DNA from: Brachypterus glaber
Taxonomy: Eukaryota; Arthropoda; Insecta; Coleoptera; Kateretidae
Direction: 5' to 3'
Assembly: GCA_958510825.1 (NCBI GenBank)
Contig: OY294048.1
Coordinates: 18,183,589-18,247,588, forward strand
DNA length: 64,000 nucleotides
Numbering within the stretch: the first letter of the stretch is position 1; the number at the start of each line of letters is the position of its first letter. Shown here piece by piece: positions 56,613 through 64,000 of the stretch. A model generated the notes under the pieces. It searched no databases. It was not told the DNA's origin and was given only the letters and a program-made list of their open reading frames with translations. The translations under genes were made by a program, and so were the position numbers.

Positions 56613-59600
56613 CGAAAACTTTTTGCAGCAACGGCATCATATTCTTGTTGTGTAGCAACACCTCGTTTCTGAACGATTTCGTCATGAATAGCGCCTGAAG
56701 AATACTGTTCATATAGCACGTGTTACCCAAATTGTTTAGGCCCACTTTGCCGATGGAACAACGGGAAGGCAGCAAACAGTCCGAACTGTCGAACCGCGAC
56801 GGGCAGTTTAGGCGCGTTTCTGTGGAAGGGACCACGCATTCTACAACTTTCTGTTTAACAGCCATTTCTCTTTTTTCGCACATGGCTTTTACTTCCGACT
56901 CCGATGACATGCACAATGAAGCCACTGCTCTTGGGATTATCGGGCAGTCTCGAATAACATCCAGAAACCGGGAGTCTTTATGACACTGATTAACAGGAAC
57001 AAAAAACACTCTTTTTTCAGCACACGTGAACAGCAATTCGTTTTTATAAACCCCATTTGACAAAACTAGCGGTAGAGGACCCTGGTCTTCTTCCAGTTCC
57101 ACCCCTGCCATGACACATGTAGTTCCTTTTTCCACCCCCAACCATCTTATCACTCCATATAAGGGACTCTTGGATACGTCGTTTGAAACTTCAACAAGGT
57201 TTCCAACGACGAAATCGTTGGTGGAACCAGGTTTGGGGTCCGTAAATTTAGTATCATGTACATAAAACTTCGATTTGGACAATTGTTCATTGCATTCGTT
57301 CAGTTCAAGATTTTTAAAACCTGTCCCAGTAATTAAGGATATGGGTGTTGCTATTCCTAAATCTTCTGAGACCTCGCTTGATTCCACAACTATATGTGTT
57401 TGCGCAAAGTTTTCATTGAAATCTGACACCAAAGGATCTTCCAAAGAAAAGACATTTTCATCCATAAATTTCCCAAGAGTTCCCATAACGCTTATTGCGT
57501 TTCCTCTTTGAATGGCCATACCAAGTTTTTGAAGAAAGTAAACACCTTCAGTGTCATTACCTGTGGTTTCAATCAGACGTTTGCAGATATTTCTAAGAAA
57601 AACTCTAGTTATTGGACCGAATGACCCCATAGTTTCGACTGCGATCGGAACAAAGTGATAATCCGATGACAATGGGAAATATGTTTTGATTTTATTGGAT
57701 TCGGCCTTTTCCGCAGCTGAACCATAATTAAGAGCATTTTTTGAGATGTAAGATGGTGCAAGAGTATCTACTGAGGTAAAATCCCAGACAAGACAACGCC
57801 CGTTCTTAAATGGAACAAGAGTCATGCCGTCAGGACGCTTGCCATCATTTCTAGCGTTTAATCCAGGAGGTTCGAGGATAGGGTGTAATCCTATGATTGC
57901 AAGAGCATTTTTAATAATCTGATTGGCTTCCTTGTGTCTGGAATGACGTCCTTTACTATATTTACAGCAAAGACCATGTGTTCCAAAGGCGTCTACTTTT
58001 TTTCCACAAGAACAAACATGGGGTTCTACTATTTTTAAGCCAAGCCTTAAACCAATCGCAATTCTTAACAGATTCCTGTTTAAAAGAAGACCCAAACTGG
58101 AGATTGGAAGAGAATGAAGCCAGTAGCTGGATTCCTTTTCAGAAACTGCTTTTAAACGTGACTGGTCCTTTACATTGTTGGCGATGTTAAAAAGTTTAAG
58201 TGAGGCCACTTTTGTAATAGGATAATCCCAGTCGTGTTGTTTGCAAGATTCTGGTAGGATTTCAGTCTGTGCACATTCCCTCCAAAAACCAATCGATGAA
58301 TCCAACTTGAAAAAAGGAATCCCAGGAAAATTAGAAAGAATGGTTCTAAAAATATTGGTGGAAGATTTAATCGATGAAATGTAGCTTGGTAATGCAAGTT
58401 CCAAAACAGAACGTATACCCAAACCTCCCAGATTAACTGGCAATGTAGTCTGTAACCAGTTCTCGTTAGTTAAAGAAATATTGAGAATTTCGCTTATAGA
58501 GGATCGGATTAAATTGTCAAACTTGACCAAAAAAGAGTTTTCATGAAGGTATGTACATCTTAAAATATATTGCAAACGAGGAATTGCTATACAATTTTTA
58601 AGCAAAAAAAAGGCATGATGGGGTTCTAAAATTAATAAACGTTGAGTAAGTAAGGCTAACATGTCATATTTCTTCTTAAGAACTTTTTCATTTGATGTGG
58701 AAGTTAAAGGGGCTCCCAATAGTTCTAAAGAGTCCAAAGAAACATGTTTTAAGCATTTAAATTCCTTTAAAGAATAATCTAAATTGTTGAACGAAAAGAA
58801 TTCGCATTTTTCCTTGTTTAAGTATAAACCAAATTTAGGACCTTCCAATTCGATGAAATTTAAATCTGATTTTACTATTTCTGGTGTGCCTATAAGTGTA
58901 CCATCATCCAAATACCATGCATTTAAAGGGGATCTTAATCTTGAAATCATTTTTTTAGAAGAATTACAGAAAAGAAAAGGAGCAAAAGGGTCACCCTGTT
59001 GGGCGCCTTCCTCTGATCTAATTAAAAACTCTCCATAAAGTAGATTGGAGTAGCCAGAATAACTAGAAAGTATGTAATGATATACTTCTGGAAAATCCAA
59101 ATAAACTGATTCAAGGATGACATCTCTTTTTATTAAGTTAAACGCATTTTTAAAATCTAGTTTTAAAATGACTAGATTGTTCATTGATGGTTCAGAATTT
59201 AAAAGAGATCTAACGGAGTGGATGATAGCTTCGGCACCACCAGAAACACCAAAACCGAATTGATGGGGTTGAAATAATTCGGTAGCTTTCTCTTTTATAG
59301 GTCTCATTGCGCATTTTGAAGCTATTCGCCTAAGAGTTAAGCCTATAGCTATTGGTCTTAAATCGCCATCTTTTTTAAAAAGGGAGCATAGATTTGCTCC
59401 AAAAAAGAACGGACGAATAAAATCAGGGACCTCACCTCTAAGCACCAAATTAATAAAATTTTTCATTGAAATTGAAAGTTTGGTAGCGACATCACCATTA
59501 TTGGGATTTAACATATCGCAAATATGTTGAGGTCGGAGGCCATCAAATCCAGAACTAGAGCCCTTTGCAAAAGATTTGGTTGCTGCCAGAATGTCCTCAA

Positions 59601-60354
59601 TTTCTATTTGCAGTGGGGTACAATTATTGGGTTTGGGTGGCTCTTTTGAATTTGAATTTCTTTTTGGATGCTTGTCATTCATAATTTGGGTGTTAATTTC
59701 ATTTGGGGTAGCTATTGTATTATTTGAACAAGCCAAACGTACTGCACCTTTTACATCACCATCTGAAATTTTTGCAGCAACTTTTTCGGAGATTCGTTTA
59801 TCAGAAATTTCGTTTTTAAGAACAACATTTGATTTTGCAGATTTGTTACTATTAAATTTACTTAGGTCTACTTTCTTCGGAAAAGCTCTTAATAGATGAA
59901 TAATTTTGGAGGTTAAAGAAAGGTCGGATACTCTACTGGGGATTTTTCTTGGAAGTCTTAAACACAAATGTGCGAATGAAAAAAGGTTTAGCCATGCTTC
60001 TGTTGATTTTGAAGATACTATTTCATCTAAACATTTTGAAAATTTTTCGGCAGCTAGTGCTCTGGATCCTTTTGGTATTCTTAATATAATTCTACCCCTT
60101 GAACGTAATTTTAATAAAAAATTAAAAATATCCTCTTCAGTTAAAAAGTTTAATTTAAGGTTATCATCTGACTGTTCTTCTAAATTTTCACAAAAATTTT
60201 GGGTTGATGCGGTTGAGGTTTGGGAAGTTTTGTGTTTTCTTGAAATGTGTGTATTTATGCCTCTTCGGGTGAATGTTTTGTTGCAAATAGAACAATTTAT
60301 TAAATTTTTATCATTTTTATCCAAATTTTTTTGACTAATCCGTGACATTGACAA
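56602..60354 (-). CDS. RT-nuclease-CAP-Gly-USP(N) fusion ORF, 1250 aa
   Basis: A single open frame from ATG at 60354 to TAG at 56602. Residues 21-41 are a C2H2 zinc finger (C21, C24, H36, H41). Residues about 250-620 are a reverse transcriptase: FDGLRPQHI, LRPIAIG, motif A ILKLDFKNAFN (D400), GAQQGDPFAPFLF (450-462) and YLDDG (481-485). Residues 781-807 hold CSC-G...H-G-L-C-C, then RHSRH. A PD-(D/E)xK-like nuclease follows with RPDG (840-843) and VWDFTS (856-861), ending near AIQRGNAISVMGTLG (948-961). After a linker, residues about 1048-1130 match the CYLD-type CAP-Gly (VGNLVEV, YGVIRWLG, MAGVELE, LLFTCAEKRVFFV, DSRF). Residues 1203-1248 are the USP35/38-type Cys box, VGLNNLGNTCYMNSILQALF, with C1213. 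It stops early inside the USP domain. It probably nicked and copied DNA; the role of the added domains is unknown. Confidence 0.85.
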   Translation of the reverse strand: MSMSRISQKNLDKNDKNLINCSICNKTFTRRGINTHISRKHKTSQTSTASTQNFCENLEEQSDDNLKLNFLTEEDIFNFLLKLRSRGRIILRIPKGSRALAAEKFSKCLDEIVSSKSTEAWLNLFSFAHLCLRLPRKIPSRVSDLSLTSKIIHLLRAFPKKVDLSKFNSNKSAKSNVVLKNEISDKRISEKVAAKISDGDVKGAVRLACSNNTIATPNEINTQIMNDKHPKRNSNSKEPPKPNNCTPLQIEIEDILAATKSFAKGSSSGFDGLRPQHICDMLNPNNGDVATKLSISMKNFINLVLRGEVPDFIRPFFFGANLCSLFKKDGDLRPIAIGLTLRRIASKCAMRPIKEKATELFQPHQFGFGVSGGAEAIIHSVRSLLNSEPSMNNLVILKLDFKNAFNLIKRDVILESVYLDFPEVYHYILSSYSGYSNLLYGEFLIRSEEGAQQGDPFAPFLFCNSSKKMISRLRSPLNAWYLDDGTLIGTPEIVKSDLNFIELEGPKFGLYLNKEKCEFFSFNNLDYSLKEFKCLKHVSLDSLELLGAPLTSTSNEKVLKKKYDMLALLTQRLLILEPHHAFFLLKNCIAIPRLQYILRCTYLHENSFLVKFDNLIRSSISEILNISLTNENWLQTTLPVNLGGLGIRSVLELALPSYISSIKSSTNIFRTILSNFPGIPFFKLDSSIGFWRECAQTEILPESCKQHDWDYPITKVASLKLFNIANNVKDQSRLKAVSEKESSYWLHSLPISSLGLLLNRNLLRIAIGLRLGLKIVEPHVCSCGKKVDAFGTHGLCCKYSKGRHSRHKEANQIIKNALAIIGLHPILEPPGLNARNDGKRPDGMTLVPFKNGRCLVWDFTSVDTLAPSYISKNALNYGSAAEKAESNKIKTYFPLSSDYHFVPIAVETMGSFGPITRVFLRNICKRLIETTGNDTEGVYFLQKLGMAIQRGNAISVMGTLGKFMDENVFSLEDPLVSDFNENFAQTHIVVESSEVSEDLGIATPISLITGTGFKNLELNECNEQLSKSKFYVHDTKFTDPKPGSTNDFVVGNLVEVSNDVSKSPLYGVIRWLGVEKGTTCVMAGVELEEDQGPLPLVLSNGVYKNELLFTCAEKRVFFVPVNQCHKDSRFLDVIRDCPIIPRAVASLCMSSESEVKAMCEKREMAVKQKVVECVVPSTETRLNCPSRFDSSDCLLPSRCSIGKVGLNNLGNTCYMNSILQALFMTKSFRNEVLLHNKNMMPLLQKVFAEP

Positions 60355-60409
60355 TTAATTATTATTATTTATTATTAATTATTATTATTATTATTATAAT
60401 TAATTAATA
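60355..60409. repeat. ATT-rich microsatellite at the 5' border of the retroelement
   Basis: About 50 bp of ATT/TAA units stand directly before the ATG (minus strand). The opposite border also carries TAATAATTAATTTATTATTA. It could be target DNA, a target-site duplication or a 5' leader. Confidence 0.7.
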
Positions 60410-60641
60410 ATCGAAAATCAGTTTACTCGAGGTAATGGGGCACTAATGTGTGAATTATTTTAAAATTTGTAATTTTACGTAAATTAAATAGATCGGGAGC
60501 TAGATTTTTTTTTAATTTTTACCCAAAATGTTCTAAGGGGCATGACTAACCGACTTGAAGAAGTGTGTGTGTTAGCTATAAGTCTAAAAAAATACATTGA
60601 ACAAAAAATGTTGTAAATTTGATCTTCTTTATATTCATATA

Positions 60642-60864
60642 CACTGATAAAACAGTTTATTTGGTTGGATGTGGCCAATTAAATTATTTGGCTGTGGCAA
60701 ATAAATTTTATTTCTATCAAATAAATTATTTTATTCCCATTAATTAATCATTTTGAAATTAAAATATTTATTTACATGAACTAAATATTTACTTGACTCA
60801 AATAAAATTTGCTACAACCCAATAATTTAATTGGCCATATCCAAATAAATCCTTTTTATCTGTG
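60642..60864. mobile_element. 223-bp TA-flanked MITE nested in the repeat
   Basis: TA-CACTGATAAAACAGTTTATT and GGATTTATTTGGATATGG-type complement ending TTTTTATCTGTG-TA are inverted ends. AATTAAATTATTTGG and CCAATAATTTAATT are mirrored inside. Confidence 0.82.
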
Positions 60865-60950
60865 TAGAACGTTTTTATCCTATGCCTAGGACAAAAAACG
60901 TTCTATATGAATATAAAGAGGATCAAATCCTATAGGATGCACCAATCTTG

Positions 60951-61925
60951 AGCCTTTTATCACATACACTTCTTGTATTTTGAGCACGATTTTAAAATTG
61001 CTTAGCATTTTACTCAAAATTCTGATATGCTAATTTTGTATGCTAAAATAATAAATACTTGTATAATACTATAATATATAATACTTTTTATTAATATTAA
61101 TATTATTATATTATAAGGGTATTATAATGAACTCTTTACCAAGTGTTGTATGGTACACACACAATTACTAGTAATATTAACGCTTTAAAACTGACTTATT
61201 GTTGTGTCTTAATTGTTTGGATTGATTTTCATTTTATTTTTTATATTTAAATATTAAAGTGCACAAAATATTTGTCACATTAATTGCAATTTTGACCTGA
61301 ATTTTAAATAAAATTAAATGAATAATGCATCTAATTAATTAATAATAAACACAATAATATTTTTATTTCAGAAGTTAATAAATCAGTAATTGAAGAGTAA
61401 AAGTTTCATACGGGGTCAAACGCTATTTACTAGATTTTTCAGGACGAATAAAAATGTTTGCAGGACTAAGACTAAAACCTAATTTTACGCTTTAATTTTC
61501 GGGACTAAACTTGCTGTTTTTCTCCCAAGGGAAAAAAATCACGGCAACCTTGATAATATTACAATATTATACATACTATGTGCTTTATTGGTAGAAAAAT
61601 TAGGTTTGATGATGTTTTGTAATAAATTAGCGATTCAAGCGAATTTATTTGATTTTAACAAAGAAAACCTTTAAAAATAACATTGTTTAAATTACTTAAA
61701 GTTTATCGTCTTCGTCAATTTTTTCGAACTGACGTTTGTGTCAACCATATTAAAAAACAATTGAAATGGCGATAGCCATCTAACTGACTTTTAGCAATTC
61801 ACAAGCATCTTGTTTAAATTAAGAAAATAAAACACCAGATTTTAGTCCCATGTTTTTTAATTTTAATTTTACCTACCTACCCAAATTATGTTTGGTAGTG
61901 CAAAGAATAGTGTACATACCTAAAG
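60951..61925. other. Intergenic stretch, no gene seen
   Basis: AT-rich; an ATT-type run near 61080-61110. No exon-like sequence. Confidence 0.35.
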
Positions 61926-62025
61926 GCCTAAACGAGGCTGTTTTAGTCCCTTGCATTTCTGTTTCCCTCGCTAGCTACGCTAGCTTAGGACACTCATGCA
62001 GCGGGACTAAAACAGCCAGTTTGGT
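61926..62025. repeat. Hairpin with GGCTGTTTTAGTCCC arms
   Basis: GGCTGTTTTAGTCCC (61936) and GGGACTAAAACAGCC (about 62002) flank a GC-richer core with CGCTAGCTACGCTAGC. Confidence 0.75.
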
Positions 62026-62043
62026 CCCTTGGTATATAAATAA

Positions 62044-62763
62044 CCAGTACCCGGCGTATTTCTAGTTATAGTCCAGTCTTCAAGTTAATAAAACAGGCTT
62101 TACCTGGAAATAATTCAGGGAGTTTAGATTTTTAGTTTATTAGGTAGGGTTTAAGGCCGCAAATAAATAATTTTGCGACATTGAACTCAATTTGGAACTG
62201 TAATTTTTTTATTTTATTTTTCACAAAAAACAGACTTTTTAAAATATCTCAAGATCGGTGCATCCTAGAACAAAAAACTTTTGATATGAAAATAAAGAGG
62301 ACCAGATCTCCAACATTTTTTGTGTCATATATTTTTTTGCAGCTAATTTACTGCACCGCCTTAAACGTTAAACTGTAGGCTTTTAGATTTTCCTTTATCA
62401 CTCGGTTAGGAAGATTTTTTTATGCTTAATACAATGGTGATTCAATAGGAAATCGGTTTACTTGAAATAATGGGACACAAATGTGTGAATTATTAAAAAA
62501 AAATAATTTTACGTAAATTAAAAAGAAAGTACTTGATAGATTTTTTTAATTTTCACCCAAAATGTTCTCAGGGGCATTCCTAACCGATAAAGAACAATTT
62601 TGGTTTTTCGAAAAAAACATCAAAAATCTAAAAACGTATAGTGTAACGTTTAAGAGATATTTTAAAAATCCATTTTTTGTGAAAAACACGTTGAAAAAAT
62701 GACAGTTCCAAATCGAGTTCAACGTAGCAAAATTGTTTTTTTTATTTGCGGCTATTAACCCTG
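62044..62763. mobile_element. MITE-like repeat, uninterrupted copy
   Basis: AGGGTTTAAGGCCGCAAATA-AA (62146) pairs with TTTATTTGCGGCTATTAACCCT (ending about 62763). GAACTCAATTTGGAACTGT and ACAGTTCCAAATCGAGTTC, and TTTTCACAAAAAAC and TTTTTTGTGAAAAAC, are also mirrored. At 62440-62450 (TTAATACAATGGTGATTCAA) nothing is inserted, whereas the other copy carries the retroelement at the matching place. Non-coding; superfamily unknown. Confidence 0.82.
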
Positions 62764-62820
62764 GACTTAGGGGATGCTTAATTAAGTATAATAGTACGAG
62801 GTTAAACAAAAATGTAAAAA
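62757..62820 (+). mobile_element. 3' fragment of the SINE family
   Basis: CCTGGACTTAGGGGATGCTT-AATTAAGTATAATAGTACGA-GGTTAAACAAAAATGTAA is the same end as the SINE at 26205-26490. The head is missing. Confidence 0.75.
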
Positions 62821-63237
62821 ATGTATTATAATACCTACCTGTATCTGGTCAAAAAGAACATATACCAAAATCAAGTCCAAAAGTGAACAAAGGGTCATAT
62901 TTTTTTCTAAATATTACCGTAAAGGTAAAGCAACTTATTTAAAAAAGCTTAAAAATAACAAGTTTTAATTAGCTGGCCAAAAAAACTTTTTGACCCTAGT
63001 GCCACAAAGTCCAACTTTTCGCCCACCTGAACAAAAGTGTCCCTTTTAGAATCAATCAAATAAAAAGGTTTTTTATAGCATAGTCGACTGTTTTAATATA
63101 ACAAATTTTAAATACATAATCTTGACTTATAAGCTACTCTTCTCCGTATAACCCCTTATGAAATTCGTAGTCTTTAATTATCAATTTAGGGTATGCATTA
63201 GATTTAATGACGTCGACTATTTTGAAAAAGATGTAGT

Positions 63238-63244
63238 TATAAAA
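63238..63244 (+). promoter_or_regulatory. TATA box of second takeout-like gene
   Basis: TATAAAA 51 bp upstream of the next base of the ATG region (ATG at 63295), leaving a plausible 5' UTR of 20-30 bases. Confidence 0.5.
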
Positions 63245-63294
63245 TAGTCATCATCCAAAAACAGACACTAGTTCAATTATTAAATTGATTCAAG

Positions 63295-63358
63295 ATGATG
63301 AAATTAGGTGTTTTAGCAATTGTTTTCATTATTGGAAATGTACATTCATTACATCTTC
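63295..63358 (+). CDS. Second takeout-like gene, exon 1 only
   Basis: ATG ATG opens MMKLGVLAIVFIIGNVHSLHL, a signal peptide, followed by donor GTAAGT at 63359. Length, signal-peptide layout, phase 1 exit and codons around the donor (CATCTT-C against CATCTA-G) parallel exon 1 of the gene at 33624. The same strand and neighbouring position suggest a tandem paralogue whose other exons lie beyond the window. With one short exon visible the family call is inference. Confidence 0.65.
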
Positions 63359-63429
63359 GTAAGTAATTTATATATTCTTTAAACGGCAAAAAATATTTAC
63401 TTTGACAATTAGAAGGTAAAAAATTTAAT

Positions 63430-63730
63430 TCAGTGCCAATTAACAATTTATTACATTACATTACATTTTTGTTTAACCTCGAACTATTCTACTTAATTAA
63501 GCATCCCCTAAGTCCAGGACTTGTGTGGGCTAGTAGTAGAGGAAACCACCGGCTTTAATTGACTTTTGAACCAATTTATAGGTAGTGTCCGCTTCACCGC
63601 CAAATTTCAATTATTAATTAACTGAAAAAGGCAAATCGGCGCTGGTGAGAATCGAACTCACACTATTTTGGGTAGTAAAGTCGTCAAGTACGTCGCGGTA
63701 GTCCACTACAACAATCTTTCAATTATTTTT
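63430..63730 (-). mobile_element. tRNA-derived SINE, copy 2 (in intron)
   Basis: On the minus strand the head has AGTGGACTACCGCG and a B box GTGAGTTCGATTCTC. The body and the (TGTAA)n tail (63440-63470) match 26205-26490 in opposite orientation. It lies in intron 1 of the second takeout-like gene. Confidence 0.85.
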
Positions 63731-63734
63731 TATG

Positions 63735-63840
63735 TCTGAGCAAAGGGGTTATTTTAAGATTGTTTTTTCCACAGCGCAATTTAAAACATGAGGCGCATTC
63801 ACCAAAATTGTAAATATTTACTATTATATTAAATATGTAT
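63735..63840. repeat. Dispersed repeat (GGCGCATTCACCAAAATTG)
   Basis: GGGGTTATTTTAAGATT, CCACAGCGCAATTTAAAACA and GAGGCGCATTCACCAAAATT-GTAAA also occur at 43000-43110 and in part at 20285-20330. Confidence 0.6.
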
Positions 63841-63884
63841 AATGGTCCAAAACAAATTTTTATCTTTGCTTTTTGCTAAATTAA

Positions 63885-64000
63885 TTTTAAAGAGTGATTC
63901 TACATAAGAAAATATTAAAAAAAGTTTCTATAAACATGCCTAAAAATGCTTCGTAAGGGAGCTAAGCCCTTTGAAAGTGGCTAAAAAATTCGGTTTTTAT
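63885..64000. mobile_element. CAGGGTG-family MITE, cut by the window end
   Basis: GTGATTCTACATAAGAAAAT, AGTTTCTATAAACATGCC, GGGAGCTAAGCCCTTTGAAA-GTGGCTAAAAAATTCGG follow 17285-17390 closely. The true left end was not identified. Confidence 0.7.

Larger units (their letters stand above)
55633..60409 (-). mobile_element. Non-LTR retroelement with CAP-Gly and USP domains
   Basis: The limits are set by comparison with the empty repeat copy near 62430. One long minus-strand frame plus a displaced continuation covers nearly the whole insert. Both borders are ATT/TAA-rich: TAATAATTAATTTATTATTA at the left, and an ATT microsatellite with TTATAATTAATTAATAAT at the right (60357-60409). There is no poly(A). 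The order on the minus strand is zinc finger, RT, Cys/His knuckle, restriction-like nuclease, linker, CAP-Gly, USP. The 5' leader is only about 55 bp. The domain set up to residue 960 matches site-specific (RLE-type) non-LTR retrotransposons; the rest is unprecedented to my knowledge. Confidence 0.78.
55187..60950. mobile_element. Interrupted MITE-like repeat (host of the retroelement)
   Basis: The left half (55187-55632) follows the repeat at 62044-62450: CAGTACCCGGTGTATTTCCA, TATAGTCCAGTCTTCA, TAAGGCCGCAAATAAA, TTGGAACTGTCATTTTTTTA and ACACCGCCTTAAAC. The right half (60410-60950) follows 62450-62590: CGGTTTACTTGAAATAATGG against CAGTTTACTCGAGGTAATGG, then CAAATGTGTGAATTATT and CCCAAAATGTTCT. 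It also mirrors parts of the left half (AACATTTTTTGTTC against GAACAAAAAATGTT; GACAAAAAACGTTCTATATGA on both sides). The 4.8-kb retroelement lies between the halves and a 223-bp MITE interrupts the right half. Confidence 0.85.

Noticed and set aside
1..64000. CRISPR array, operon or prokaryotic-type system
   Set aside because: The window is eukaryotic; its direct repeats are microsatellites, minisatellites or long tandem units without spacer structure.

Overview
The window looks like one stretch of an AT-rich, repeat-laden insect nuclear genome. The evidence is a takeout/JHBP-family gene (an insect secreted-protein family), spliced genes with GT-AG introns of many kilobases, and dense MITEs, LINEs, Penelope-like elements, SINEs and a mariner. 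A beetle is plausible, but that is inference; nothing here fixes the order. Most of the 64 kb is mobile or repetitive DNA, much of it nested.

Layout. (1) 1-13.3 kb: the last two coding exons of a rhodopsin-family GPCR on the + strand (3545-3799 and 12980-13273). Upstream exons lie before the window. The 9.2 kb intron holds MITEs, a Penelope-like remnant with a GIY-YIG endonuclease and a LINE fragment. (2) 13.3-33.6 kb: intergenic DNA with a 648-bp tandem array interrupted by a MITE, a 1.48 kb near-perfect foldback, about ten MITEs, a tRNA-derived SINE and LINE fragments, including one with a 305-codon open RT frame. (3) 33.6-49.7 kb: a complete six-exon takeout/JHBP-like gene (245 aa) on the + strand, all phases consistent, with introns filled by LINEs, a tandem duplication, a SINE and a large pogo-like composite. 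(4) 49.7-55.2 kb: Penelope-type ends, a minisatellite-bearing TIR element and a frameshifted mariner. (5) 55.2-61 kb: the most unusual object, described next. (6) 61-64 kb: a related empty MITE, SINE pieces and exon 1 of a second takeout-like gene, cut by the window end.

The standout is a minus-strand retroelement (about 55.63-60.41 kb). Its 1250-codon open frame begins with a C2H2 zinc finger, a reverse transcriptase (YLDD) and a C-terminal Cys/His knuckle plus restriction-like nuclease motifs. It then continues without a stop into a CYLD-like CAP-Gly domain and the catalytic-Cys box of a USP35/38-type deubiquitinase. The rest of the USP domain follows in another frame after a small lesion. 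The whole block sits inside a MITE whose uninterrupted relative lies at 62.0-62.8 kb, so RT and deubiquitinase parts appear to have arrived as one insertion. I know of ULP1 or OTU proteases in some non-LTR retrotransposons, but not of a CAP-Gly/USP fusion.

The host genes are unrelated to each other: a membrane receptor and a takeout pair probably made by tandem duplication. Repeats have landed very close to the GPCR splice sites and throughout the takeout introns.
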